Assembly (NCBI GenBank): GCA_037957365.1
Contig: JARHVA010008417.1
Location: 429,825-493,824, forward strand
Reading direction: 5' to 3'
From: Torreya grandis
Taxonomy: Eukaryota > Streptophyta > Pinopsida > Cupressales > Taxaceae
Length of the DNA: 64,000 bases
Positions within the stretch are counted from its first letter, which is position 1. Each line of letters begins with the position of its first letter. Below, piece after piece: positions 24,961 to 35,699 of this stretch. Below the pieces are notes generated by a model, which was not told where the DNA came from, ran no database searches, and saw only the letters and a program-made list of their open reading frames with translations. Both the position numbers and the translations under genes were made by a program.

Positions 24961-25099
24961 TCTTATTTGATAGTTAGATGTTGATCTCATGAGTCATATT
25001 TTGGTTGTGGTTATGGATGCATGGATATATTTATTTTTAGCACATGTATTTTGATTTTATTTTATATGCTAAAGGAAATATATGTGTTGTGTTTTATTT

Positions 25100-25640
25100 T
25101 CTAGCATTTATGTAGTACACATCCATGGTTAAAAATAAATAGGAAAAAAGGACTTGGAAAAGTATAATTAATAAAAAAATGCACCACACACTATTTCACA
25201 GTTGGAAATGTGTAATAATAAAAAGTTGACTAAGTATAATAAACCAAAGAGTGGTAAACAAGAAGGCAAAAAATTATTTATAAACCATGGGATAGAGTGA
25301 CACCAAATTAAAATAAGTAAAAGCACACTAAATCACATTGGGATGTATGAAAAAATTGTAATAAAATGGAAAGCTTGTGAAATAAAAATGGTTGGGAAGT
25401 ATAAAAAAGAAAAAAATGGTAAAATGGTCTTAAATTAATAATACTAATTCAAGTTAGAAAATATAAAAAATTTAAGAAAAATGGTTGGATTTTTACATGT
25501 AATCAAAAAATAAGAAGATAAAAGTGAAATATTAATTAAGTATAAAACATACTAAATCAAGATGGGAAGCATGCCAATGACAAGCAACTCATAATCAATC
25601 ACATCTTATCTCATATTTGACACATGTAATTTTGTTGTGA
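25100..25640. other. S1 3' non-coding region, A-rich degenerate repeats
   Basis: Phrases built from GGAAA(T)GTGTAATAAT, GGGA(A)GTATAAAA and AAAATGGTAAAATGG recur several times. S2 has comparable AAAAAACATTGGTGAGTG units in the corresponding region. No gene. Confidence 0.45.
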
Positions 25641-25649
25641 CTTGAATTA

Positions 25650-25930
25650 TTAACATTTTTTTGTAGGAAGGCCAGGTCCTATCCATGGTATTACACTAAA
25701 AATCACAAAGGTAACACCAATGAGGTGAATTTAATGTGAAAATATACTAAAAGGTGGTGTTTGGAATGGTAATGTGAAAAATCTGGTAATTTGTGAGGAA
25801 GGTTAGGTCCTATCCATTGTCTTATAATGTAAATCACAAATGAAATTCCCAAGAGAGTGATCAGTGAACAAAATAATATTTCTCAAGGGGAAATATTAGT
25901 GTTTTAAGGAGTGAAAAATGGAATGTAAGA
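25650..25930. repeat. Two tandem units with AGGTCCTATCCATGG core (S1)
   Basis: GGAAGGCCAGGTCCTATCCA (near 25668) and GGAAGGTTAGGTCCTATCCA (near 25798), spaced about 130 bp, each followed by TAC/TAA and an AATCACAAA-type segment. The same unit occurs three times in S2 at 45390-45680. The core is conserved in elements otherwise heavily mutated. Confidence 0.75.
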
Positions 25931-26099
25931 ATAATAACATAATCATCTTATGAGATGACCTTAGGAGACATGAGGCACACTAAGGACATTAGAAGACACT
26001 AAATGACTAGTTACCATCAATATACAGAGGATACCTATTCACTATAGGCACAAAGCTATATAGGAAAATAAGTGTGGTACTAGGATCAAATTATGTTGG

Positions 26100-26360
26100 T
26101 ATTTTTTAAAAATTAAATTTAAATGGACCTACCTTCACATGATGTGTTCCCCATTCCTTAGGGCCCCTTACAAAGCCATCAGTCTACTATGAAGATTGGG
26201 TACTTACATTAGAAAGTAGGTAGCAGTAAAAGATTTTTTATTCTCCTTTTCTAATCTACTAGCCTACCACACTCCAATGGACCTCATCTCTATCATGAGT
26301 CCAACTTTGGAGTTTGAACTTAGATTATAAAGAGGATATGTGCTTAGAATCATGTATTTT
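26100..26360. repeat. S-family 3' region segment, direct repeat of 44590-44810
   Basis: Shares GTGTTCCCCATTCCT, CATCA(G/A)TCTACT(A/G)TGAAGATTG, GAAAGTAGGTAGCA and TCTAATCTACTAGCCTACCA with S2 at 44617-44755. The order relative to the tandem units differs between S1 and S2, so one of them is rearranged. Confidence 0.75.
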
Positions 26361-27080
26361 CATGTGATTTAACTTTTGAAAATTTTGAATGTTTCCTTTT
26401 GTTAAATGATTTGAATTTTTAAATTTTTATTGATTTTAAGATTAATTCTCCATATGTAATTAGAATGACCAATCATTAGAGATAGAATGATACATAAATA
26501 ATCTTTAGGCTTTGGCTAAAATAAGCTAAATATCCAAAGATAAGATTGCCTAGAACATTTAGGCTTAACTATGAATCATAATGTTATCACAAGTCTCAAC
26601 CATGTGTATGCTTAGTTTGTAAAATGGAATAAAGGAGAATAAAATGAGGTCTAAAGTGGATCTATAAAGGGATATTTTAATGAGATAAATTGTTTGATAA
26701 CTTATCACATGGTAAATGAGGAATGACTAAAGGGAACAAAGTTTGTATAACCAAGTCACAATAGCTATTATTCATGTGCATAGAGATAAAAAGCAAAAAA
26801 CCATGAAAAAGAACAAGGGAATCATAAGAAGTGAACTCAAGAAGAAAAATAATGTAATTATGAAAAACACTTTATAAGAGATCATGATGACATCATAAGC
26901 AACATGTAGTTTAAAACACAAAGCCACCATGTAATATAGATAAGAATTTGACACAATGTCAAATGATATAAAATAGATAAGTGTAAATTTGGAGCACATA
27001 TCCAATCCAAATGAAAAATATAAGAATACCATGTATGTGTTCATAAGTATGGATATATTTATCCACACACATTATCCATA
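26361..27080 (-). other. S1 region with hydrophobic frame, not called as a gene
   Basis: A 98-codon minus-strand frame (27068-26772) is strongly hydrophobic (several Phe/Leu/Ile runs) and would look like a membrane protein. In such AT-rich DNA, T-rich sequence gives Phe/Leu/Ile by composition. The frame has no homologue that I recognise and no counterpart seen in S2. Confidence 0.3.
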
Positions 27081-27099
27081 ACATCTGATTAGTCTCTAT

Positions 27100-28565
27100 G
27101 AATTTGAACTTAGACTACATCTAAAGTCTCATCGATCTTCAATTAAAGTTGAGAAAATACTTCACGTTGAATCTCCTCAATAAAAAATTTAGGAATTCCT
27201 GAAGGATCATGCTGATTAGGGTTATCATTCTAGGGATGCTCAAAAGAATGCATAGGATTAGATTCTATAGAAGATGAAGGGGTCACTAGTGGGGAAGGTG
27301 CCATCAGTATAGGAGGATCCAATAGGTGAGGGTATCATGGGTAGAGAAACAATATGTGGAGAAGGGATGATAGGAGGTGGGACCACTAGGGAAGAATGGG
27401 GAACCTTATTTTGAGAGTGACCTATATGAGGAAAGGTAGAATGTGCAAGAGTGGTTAAGAGGTGATCTTTGAGATGCTACTAAAGGATGTGATAATGATC
27501 AGTATGATATATACCACATTGGTTCTAGAGATAATATAACTCTTCATATTTAGGAAGATACTTAAGTAATACTTTTAGGGGAGGTATAGCCTTGTATAAG
27601 GGTTGAGGAGTAGTGGGATGCAAGGTGTCAGTATACTGTCACAATTTTTTATAATGTATGAATGAATGGTTATCTATGCCATGGAAGCAATAGATACACT
27701 TGTGAGTAGACTTGGTGGGTGTACTCATAGGAGGAATGGAAAAAGAAGCTAAAGAATATTGGTATAATGAATAGTCTCTAGTCTAGTGATAAAAATCTTT
27801 ATGAATGTCATAGTATGGCTAATTAGCCCATTTAGTGGGAAAAAGAGTGAGTTTTGATCAAGGGATCAAACCATCACCAAGAGAAGGTAAGGTTTGTGGA
27901 GATAATAGACGAGGCTCGAATGAAAGAGTAATAGGATCAAAATCAAGAAGAGACTTAGTGAGATCAAGAGTAGGAATAGCATTTAAATTGGGCTCTATTA
28001 AGGGAGGGGCAGGGTCCACATAAGGCTGAAGGATAGCTGCAATAATTTTAGAGATAATTTGGCTAGAGGGGTCTTTATATCTAGCAAAGTGATATGGACC
28101 AGTCATAGCATGATCCATAAGAATACTCTTATGAGGTTATTCATAAATTATAGGTGTGCACACCATCTCTACCCTATGATCATGAGGAAAAATGCTAAAA
28201 TTAGGAATGATATAAGATGGAATGCTATAAAATATACTAAAATACTAAAGTAAAAAGGAATAATAACAAATAATTTCATCATCTTGAGCTTAAACAAGAC
28301 CTCCTAAGAATGGATCATCTAAGGTATAGCCTTCATCATAAGTACGTGTAGGAAGATCAATGGTGCAGGTAGGGATAAACTTGTCATCTTTTGTGTTGTG
28401 ATGAATTGAATGTTAAGTCTTAGTTAAGATAATGGGGATGTCATCATAAGGTTATTGTCAGGACTGAGGTTTTAAAGAAATGGGTAGTTGAGATATGAGA
28501 TGAGGTGAGAGATCCAAAGTTTTAATCTTGAGATTGATCTCATTAGGTTCAACATCATCAAAATC
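27100..28565 (-). pseudogene. Post-protease spacer of S1 with acidic and zinc-knuckle-like parts
   Basis: Minus-strand frames after the protease. First an acidic stretch (about 28565-28290) with a TLDDPFLGGL motif comparable to the A2 post-protease segment. Then an 86-codon open part (28118-27858) rich in Pro/Leu/Asp. Then KCIYCFHGIDNHSFIH (about 27700) and NQCGIYHTDHYH (about 27520), both reminiscent of the C-x2-C...H knuckles of plant Gag proteins, followed by HLKDHLLT and a Pro/Ser-rich end near 27300. Knuckles after the protease are out of the usual order, so this could be a duplicated or recombined gag end. Several stops are present. Confidence 0.45.
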
Positions 28566-28616
28566 TAAGAGGTTAGGGGGTATATTCTCGATGAGTTTGG
28601 GGTGACCATTGTAACC

Positions 28617-29216
28617 TCAGGTTGAATTGATAGGAAAGTTAAACCATTGAGATTCATGAAATGAAATGCTTGGCAAAAGTTTAAGCATAAGAATCTTGAA
28701 TATACCATGGTCTTGGAATTGTTTGAAATTATAAGGGTTAGTGTCACCTTGAATCCTATAGATGGCTCCATTGTGAGGAAATGTGACACATTGGAAAGTA
28801 AAATAGGCAATTTCTGTCATGCGATGAGTCCATGGCCTATAAAGAAAGATGTTATAAGATAGAGGAAAGTTAAATATCATCACCTTCACACAAATTGTGA
28901 TAAGTGGGATGGTAATGGGGAGCCATACACAACTTAAAGGAGGCATTTGACTTTGGTCATATCCTTGACATGTGTTGCATGTAGATTTAAGATTACACTT
29001 AGAATAGCTAAGAGTTTTGATAAAATCAAGAGAGGTAATGCAATTTTTATAACCTCCATCAATTAAATCACTCTTGAATTGGATATCACTAATTTGGACA
29101 CTGATAAAAAAATGAGGATCATCCACATGAAATATAATCTCATCAAGGATCATAGGAAAAATAGGAAATTTTAGGGAAAGAGAAGTGTCCATTATCTCAT
29201 CAACATGTATGGACAT
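28617..29216 (-). CDS. pro: S1 aspartic protease region, open for 199 codons
   Basis: Longest intact coding segment in the window. The start methionine (29216) is simply the first Met after an upstream stop, so the true N-terminus is inside a polyprotein. The active site reads DLIDGGYKN (residues about 51-59), with D-G-G instead of the usual D-S/T-G. The flap-distal conserved part reads LSYNIFLYRPWTHRMTEIAY (residues about 118-137), matching the YNILLGRPW-H consensus of plant gypsy proteases, followed by FTFQCVTFPHNGAIYRIQGD. It would process the Gag polyprotein. The D-G-G change at the catalytic motif leaves activity doubtful. It lies downstream of gag and upstream of the acidic spacer; there is no RT after it. 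Confidence 0.75.
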   Translation of the reverse strand: MSIHVDEIMDTSLSLKFPIFPMILDEIIFHVDDPHFFISVQISDIQFKSDLIDGGYKNCITSLDFIKTLSYSKCNLKSTCNTCQGYDQSQMPPLSCVWLPITIPLITICVKVMIFNFPLSYNIFLYRPWTHRMTEIAYFTFQCVTFPHNGAIYRIQGDTNPYNFKQFQDHGIFKILMLKLLPSISFHESQWFNFPINST

Positions 29217-29390
29217 CTCTTTTCACTATTTTAAAATTATATCTTCTGATCCAGATAAGGTAGATTTTCATCCTACTAGGGGAGGATAAGGTATGTTCAT
29301 TTCAAACAAAAGTTGCACAAGATGACTATGATGACATGGAGAGGTTTGTATGAGTTTGATAAATGGGATTTGAGATGGGAGATTAGTGAG

Positions 29391-29675
29391 TTATATAATA
29401 GGATCCCACTCATCATAACGCGTAATGGGAGTGTTGGAAATAGGTACATAGTGTTGAAGGAGGTCCTCAAAAGGAGAAGCTAAAGTGCATGTGAATTTAT
29501 ATTGATAAGAGGTAGGAGGTTTAATTAGAGGATAAGTTTGTTGATTGTCTTGAGAGGATGGGGTAGTTGATGTAGGTATGGTTTGAGAAGAAGTTTTGAT
29601 AGAAGGTTGAGTATCATTAGTGATAGGTAAAAAGGTTAGAGGGATGGTAGAAATGGCATGAGAAGTGTTATCCAA
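29391..29675 (-). CDS. S1 Ser/Thr/Pro-rich linker between gag and protease
   Basis: A 94-codon open frame with many Thr, Ser, Pro and Gln residues and an ITRYDEWDP end. Low-complexity linkers of this kind sit between the Gag body and protease in plant gypsy polyproteins. No motif shows a function; it is placed by context and is separated from the protease frame by a short gap with stops or a frameshift. Confidence 0.4.
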   Translation of the reverse strand: MDNTSHAISTIPLTFLPITNDTQPSIKTSSQTIPTSTTPSSQDNQQTYPLIKPPTSYQYKFTCTLASPFEDLLQHYVPISNTPITRYDEWDPII

Positions 29676-29989
29676 AAGAGGTGTTGGATTGGTTCATAAA
29701 AATATATAAGGTCTTATTACCCCAAATTGTTTAAGTGAGTTGGAGAAGAATCTTGGATAACATGAAATGTGCAAGATAATTGAGGTGTGTGGATGGGTTA
29801 AGGATCAATGAAGAAAAACACTCATCGCATGTTAGTCATATTAACCACATTTTATTTAGGAGTTAGGTCAAAAAGACTATCAACATTATTGGTAGAATGG
29901 GTATGTTTGTCCTGGTTATCTTGGTGAATTGGAATATGATCTTTATATATGGCCAAATGAACATTAGCCTTGTTTAAAGATTAAGATTC

Positions 29990-31090
29990 AATTTGTGTTT
30001 AATGGGATTTGAAAGTAATGCCATAGGCTTGTTGGAATTTATGAATTATAGAATCATGGTAAAAATTAGGACCAAGAAGAAAATCCATAAAAAAATTATG
30101 AAGTTTCCTATAAGTCTCATGAAAATGACCCCATCTAGTGTGAAACCAATAAAATTTATTGATATCGTACCAAGATTTCATGGGTTGAGTAGGATCAAGT
30201 TATCATGGTAGGGGCCTTGGTAGAAATTTTTATAATTATACTAAGGATAAATGTTTATGAACATTGAAGTTATTTGTTGAATATAAATTAGGTTTGGTGA
30301 TGTGGTTATGATGGGAAGCTTGTTATGGAGTTTGGTTGAGAAAAATAACTTTAATAGTATGAATGGTATCATAAGAGTTGGTGATACCATCATTTTTAGC
30401 ATGATGATTCTTATTCTTGAGTAACATGTGAGTACCCATAGAATTTTGGGATGTCTCAAATTGATGCATGATGAAATCTTGATGCTTTACTTGGTCAATG
30501 GCTTATCTGAAAGTTTATGGTGAGAGAGTCTAGACCTAATATTGTAACTTGGGAAAAAGACCATTGGTAAATAGATGAAAGATGTTATCATATACCATAT
30601 TATGTTCATATTTTTTAGACAAGGTATTCCATAGTTTGATAAAAGCTTGTGTATTTTCAAACACAAGTTACTTAAAATCGATAAAATGGGCTGAGGTATT
30701 CTCAGTGAGATCACTAGTTTAAAACTCTTGGACTAGATCATTTACTAAATCTTCCAAACTAGTAATAAAATGATATTTTAGTTGATTGTACCAATTTAAA
30801 GCATCACCCATGAGAGTTTTGGCTAATATCTTGGTAGTGGCAAAGGTATTTAAGTTAATCAAATCTTTATATAGATTTCCAAATGTTTTAAAATGAAGAG
30901 TAGGATCAGTTGACCCATTAATAAGAAATGCTAGGGGTGATACGTCATATGTAAATATTATAAATTTTAGATGTAAGAGACTCATTTTGAAGATGCTTGA
31001 TTTTTTTATTAACAAGAGAAGGTTGAGGGATAATATTACCATGGGAATACTGAAGAGGAGATTAGGGAACAATTTGATCATGCGTGCCCC
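29990..31090 (-). pseudogene. gag: S1 gag (retrotransposon Gag/capsid domain), degraded
   Basis: The best part is the open frame 31081-30719. It holds the capsid-type motif with GSTDPTLHFKTF, a KILAKTLMGDALNWYNQL core and ITSLEDLVNDLVQEF, matching the plant Ty3 Gag consensus (DP..H...F, A.TL.G.A..WY..L, SF.DL...F). After a stop it continues as WNTLSKKYEHNMVYDNIFHL (about 30620) and LFPKLQY, then FRWAID-like helices. A further minus-strand piece at 30181-29999 may be the Gag end. It would form the virus-like particle shell. The AT bias and at least six stops or frameshifts make it non-functional. Confidence 0.8.
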
Positions 31091-31331
31091 ATGGAACCCG
31101 TTGAGGGTGGCTTTGAAGATGGATAAGATGATTTTACATTTGCATCAGTTGATTTTTATTATTGGATTATAAAGAATTAATTTTATTAAGAGTTTTTAAT
31201 AAAATTTGATGTATTTTATTGGTATTATTTGAACCATTATAATTGGTAGTAGTGCCTTGGGTACCATGATGGGTGTTAGTAGTATCTTGAAAATATTTTT
31301 TGGTGAGTGAGGCACTAGTATCATGATTTTT

Positions 31332-31894
31332 TTATGTGGTAAAAGATGTAATAGTAGAGGGATGAGAAGAAGTAGTACTAGAGCCATGGTTATAATGGGA
31401 AACAAATGATACACTAGTGGAAAATTTAAGAAGAGTTGGTCTTAGAAAAGGCCCACTAGATGTAGAACCTACCATGGTAGTAGAGATACTAGGCATAAAG
31501 GTGGAAGAAATCAAAGAATAATAAGTCATGGTATGAGAAGGGGTCAAAATAGAGGGATAAGGTTGACAAGACAAGAATCTAGTATCCCCAAATACATTTG
31601 AGAACATGGGATAAGGTGAATGGGGTTCCTCTACTTGACCACTTATCATGAGATGGTAAATAGTAGAAGGATCCTTTATTGATGTTGAATAAATTCATTG
31701 ATGAAGAAGAGCATTTTTGGTGTATACTCTAATTCAGGTTGATCTTCAAATGAGAAGAGAGGATTGAGAAGAAAATAGGAATGAATAAGGGTATAATAGC
31801 TTGTAGTGTGAGTGGCTATATGCATATTAATTTCATCTAGGATATGAGCCACAAGATGCTTATGGGAGAACCTATTATCATTGGTAAGATTCAT
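31332..31894 (-). pseudogene. gag: S1 gag N-terminal low-complexity part
   Basis: Two consecutive open frames, 31894-31676 (72 codons) and 31649-31332 (105 codons). They are rich in Ser, Thr, Pro and His, and sit between the 5' leader and the Gag capsid motif. They match no domain I recognise; called only from context and from being open next to each other. Confidence 0.4.
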
Positions 31895-31979
31895 TATATA
31901 TGTTTAATTCAACTCAATGTTGTCTTCAAATAAGAAGTTAATGATGAAGGAGAGAGATTAAGGAAGGAAAATATGATGC

Positions 31980-33700
31980 AAATAAAAGAGATATAATATG
32001 TAGATAAGAGTACAGAGTCGATAAAGTTGACCTAGTACTAAAAATAGGGTATGAAATTGAGTCAATAAGGATACATAATCAACTAGGTTGACCTAATACT
32101 ATAACCTAAGAAAAAAGGCTAGCTTGATTAGGATATAAAGTTAATCAGGTTGACTTATTACTATAACTTTATAGGTATAAATGAGTATTGGGTTGACTAA
32201 GTTGACTTAATACTATAATTAAGGAAAAAGATAGACTGTAAGAAACTATGTCGAACATAATGATAGTGTATTGAAAATAGTGATTTTTTTGAAATGTACT
32301 TAAATAAAGAAGTAAAAGTAAATGCAAAAATAATTAGATCAATGAGAATGATCAAATTGAGGCACACAACACAAAACCTCACAGTAACACTAGCCAATAC
32401 AAGTTTTTACAATACAACATATAATGAGCAGAGAGAAAGAAATTGACTGAAAAGTAAATAGTAACTAAGTAGTCATCCTAAATGTTGTTAGATTATTCTA
32501 ATATGTTGTTTTAAGTCTAATAGGGGATTTAGTTGAAAGTGGGAAACTATAAAGTAATCTATGGATGGTTTGAAGAAGTTTAGGCTGAAAGGGATCTATG
32601 TTGGTAATGGTACTAGCTTGGTATTAGGGCTTACCCCCTCACTTCACAATCCCATAGTGATAAGTGTATGGGATGCTTAGACAATATATACCATAAACCA
32701 TGAGTTTATACTTGGCCATAAAACCAAGTTTTCTTTGCCCTTGGTGATGAAATCCAAGTAGGTAGGCCTTGGGTAGACAAATGTTTAAATGCATTTTGAA
32801 ATTATGTGATTTGGTAGTGTGTGAAAGAAAGATAAAAATAGTGAAACTAAATGGTATATTGAAAAACCACTTGATTAGACTATGTGAGCTATTCTAAGTA
32901 TGCAAACAATTAAAAATGAAAGTGTGAATTAATTTATAGCATATAATTATTAATTCCTAATTTAAGCATGGTACAACGTCAGTTTAGATGACACTATATG
33001 CAAATATTATAGAATAGACTAGATAGGGTCACTACTATAATATAGAAGTAGGAGTTATTAAGAACTAAGTTGATCAGGTCAACTTAGTCTTTTAGACAAA
33101 AGACATACTATATAACTAGATCGACTAGGTCAACCTAGTTTGTTGTAGGATTACAATTTTGATGACTACAAACTAGTGCAAAACAAAATTGTAAAGAAGA
33201 ACTAAATTGAAAGAGAGAAAGAAAGGAACCTTGGTGGGTTGGAAGATGTTGAAGACTGTTAAATTTATATTGAAGTGCCTTAAATGCCAATTTCAAGTTC
33301 TACCAATTATGTCAACTAGGTGGACCTAGTTCTGTAATTCCCTATTTGTTGAAGTCCGTTTAGATGACTGAGTTGACCTGGTCAACTTGGTTTATTTTAT
33401 GGAAGTTATATGGAATACTAAGTCAACCTACATGACTTAGTTTTCTATTTTGGAGATGATAATATACTAAGTCAACCTATTCAACATAGTCTATTATCTA
33501 AAATTGAATAAGAGTACTATGTCAACTTGTTTGATCTAGTAATATGTATCTAATGAAGACCTACACAGAAGGAACATAGTCATTTTGATGTAACTGTGTG
33601 TTAAACTTGTACATAGAAATTAGAAACTATACTGACTTGGTTCACCTAGTATTTTAAATATATAAAAATAATAAAATGATAGAAATGAAAAAGCATGAAA
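31980..33700. repeat. Cluster of palindromic TTGACCTAGTCAA-type motifs in the S1 leader
   Basis: At least twelve short copies, e.g. near 32026, 32083, 32148, 32197, 33073, 33120, 33313, 33366, 33420, 33468, 33521 and 33632, with consensus near A(C/A)TAGGTTGACCTAGTAYTA or its complement. Many are close to palindromic (GTTGACCTGGTCAAC near 33372). The same motif occurs in the S-family LTRs (23527, 34513, 42997). Otherwise the stretch is non-coding. Function unknown. Confidence 0.7.
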
Positions 33701-33722
33701 TAAAACCTATAAGGGTTAGATT

Positions 33723-33738
33723 CACATTGGGTTCACCA
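33723..33738 (+). promoter_or_regulatory. Primer-binding site of S1 (tRNA-3'-end sequence on plus strand)
   Basis: The plus strand reads CACATTGGGTTCACCA, ending in CCA like a tRNA 3' end. The element strand is TGGTGAACCCAATGTG, starting with the TGG typical of such sites and only 3 nt after the LTR terminus at 33742. I cannot say which tRNA it matches. Confidence 0.65.
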
Positions 33739-33741
33739 GAA

Positions 33742-34928
33742 TGTACGCAATCATAAATTCATCAGATCCATAAATCAATCCTACATTAGAGAAGATAGAT
33801 CCTACTTACACTTCCAATTAGGGATACATTAGATAATCAAGAACATGGCCAATATGGATTTTTTAGACCAAATTAGGCGATCTATTATCACAATAATGTC
33901 ACTAGAGAGGATTCCAAAGCCTCCATTCAAGAAAAAATATGCAATAACCCTAACTAATTCATATGTTTTCATATTCACTATCCTAATAACAATTAAAGCA
34001 AAGAAATATAATCTAGTACTCACCAAAACTTATGGCTCAAAGTGGGGATAATTAAAAAAATTAAACATGCATAAGAGACATATAGTCATGTTAATTTATA
34101 TGGAATCCTAAGGCATGAAAGAGAAGTACAAATTCATATCTATATACTCTTATAAAGGAAGAACAAAGTTAGGAAGACTTACCTTTGAAGATGAACCTAC
34201 CAAACCTCAATATCTCCCTTGCCCATGGTACTTCATGATAGGTTTTTATGGTTTTTAATGATGACACAGATAAATAAGCTCTAGGCTACACAACCTATAA
34301 TTCATCTAAAATACTTCTCCACAAGACAAGATCCATATCTTCAAAGAAAGTATGAAACCTTAAGCTTGCTCCTCAAGTGGAATGGTGGATAAGAAGATGT
34401 GAAATATATCTTAATTATTATTCTCTTCTATAAATAATGGAAAAATGATTATGTTTATATAGGCATATTTAACCCTAAACCCTTTTAAAATTTTTGGCCA
34501 ATAGGGAAAACTTGATTGACCTAGCATCATTATTAAAAAACTCACTAGGTCACAGACTAGGTTGGCCAAGAGCTAACCTAGACCCTAAATAAGTTTTGTT
34601 AATAAGAATACAATGTTGAAATATCTAGCATAGTCATGTAAACTATCAAAATAGGTTTTAGGTTAGCAAAAGGGCTACTAAAGGTGGTAAAAGGCTAGAG
34701 GAGTGTGCAAAATATAAGGCCAAGCTTAGGGGAATGTTCTTAGGAGCAGGTTGGATTGGTAACAAGTGGTAATAAGGGACAAAAATATTTTGAATAACCA
34801 ATGATATTTTAACCCTTTCCTAGTACACCCCTTAGGGCATGCACTTAGAGAGATTGAGACTCGATGGGTTCTTTCAAGATAGAGAGTGTTAGTAATTGAT
34901 AAAAGTTTGAAAATATTATGTGTATACA
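33742..34928 (-). repeat. 5' LTR of S1
   Basis: Starts TGTATACACATAATATTTTC at 34928 on the minus strand and ends at 33742 in CA. A TATA-like TATATAAACA lies at 34461-34452, conserved in the other two copies (near 23475-23500 and 42940-42950). It matches 22761-23942 and 42228-43418. Confidence 0.85.
34452..34461 (-). promoter_or_regulatory. Putative TATA box in S1 5' LTR
   Basis: CCTATATAAACATAATC on the minus strand, about 470 bp into the LTR, conserved in sequence and place in all three S-family LTRs. Confidence 0.5.
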
Positions 34929-34933
34929 TAAAT

Positions 34934-35690
34934 AAAAGATGCAAGTTTTTATTTTTTTATGAAATATGAAAATGATAGTGATTTTAAACCTTCAAAAACA
35001 AATAATATCAACAATATACTACTGTTTCATATGCATCTATAGTTGTCTACATTTCTATGTTTGACTAGGTGATTGTTTAGATTATTTGGAGTTTTCTTGG
35101 TTTTACAGATGTAAATGCTTGTTTTCTAAAAATGAAGTGTTGAAAGTAAAATAATAAAAAATATGAGATTAAATGAAATCAAAGATATTTATTTTAATCA
35201 TTTTTTAATGTTTTTAAAAAATACAAAGAAGGAGATAAGGAACCTATGTTATTATGTAAGATGCTGATTTTTCCTAGCTCCACTTGTGTGCAAACTAGAT
35301 GAGATGGTTTTTTTTTTTTTTTTTTTAATATAGAATAAACTAAATGTATATATATATATATATATATATATGCAATTAATTTTAAAATATAATTTGATTT
35401 AAAATATCATAAATGAAACACTTTCTATGTATTTTCTTGTTTACAAACAAACTAAAATAGTTTTTTAACCTTTCTAATTTGCTATAAACAAAACCTTTTT
35501 ATTTTTAAGGATTTGTTAAGATGCAAAAAATATATGTAAGTTATGATTTTTATATTTTTAAAGAGAAAAATGACAGTGATTTTAACCCTTCAAGAACAAA
35601 TAATATCAACAATCTACTATTGTTGTGTATGCACCTACAATTGTTTACATTTATATGTTTGACTAGGTGATTATTTGGATTGTAACAGAC
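34934..35690 (+). repeat. Right part of the ~590-bp tandem duplication hosting S1
   Basis: 34938-35085 and 35525-35690 are direct repeats of each other (shared AAATAATATCAACAAT, and TGTTTGACTAGGTGATT). The sequence between them repeats 22304-22755. A run of 18 T (near 35307-35325) and an (AT)n run (about 35349-35371) lie inside. A short terminal-repeat (TRIM-like) element is an alternative reading. Confidence 0.65.
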
Positions 35691-35699
35691 TCGTTTATA

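Larger units (their letters stand above)
22761..34928 (-). mobile_element. Element S1, Ty3/gypsy-type, near-complete, lacks RT and integrase
   Basis: About 12.2 kb. The 5' LTR is at 33742-34928 and the 3' LTR at 22761-23942 (1187 and 1182 bp). A tRNA-like primer site lies 3 nt inside the 5' LTR, and a purine tract adjoins the 3' LTR. Flanking pentamers GAAAC (22756-22760) and TAAAT (34929-34933) match at three of five places and fall at the equivalent point of a tandem repeat, so they are plausibly a worn target duplication. Order on the minus strand: LTR, leader rich in TTGACC motifs, gag, Pro/Thr-rich linker, protease, acidic and zinc-knuckle-like spacer, long 3' non-coding region with an antisense ORF, PPT, LTR. 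No RT, RNase H or integrase motif is present between 22761 and 34928. Element S2 has the same LTR and keeps pol. Confidence 0.85.

Noticed and set aside
26772..27068. 98-codon hydrophobic frame looking like a membrane protein
   Set aside because: Phe/Leu/Ile runs follow from T-rich composition; no related frame in S2 and no motif.
27835..28253. Plus-strand frames of 62 and 64 codons
   Set aside because: Antisense shadows of the open post-protease spacer of S1 on the minus strand.
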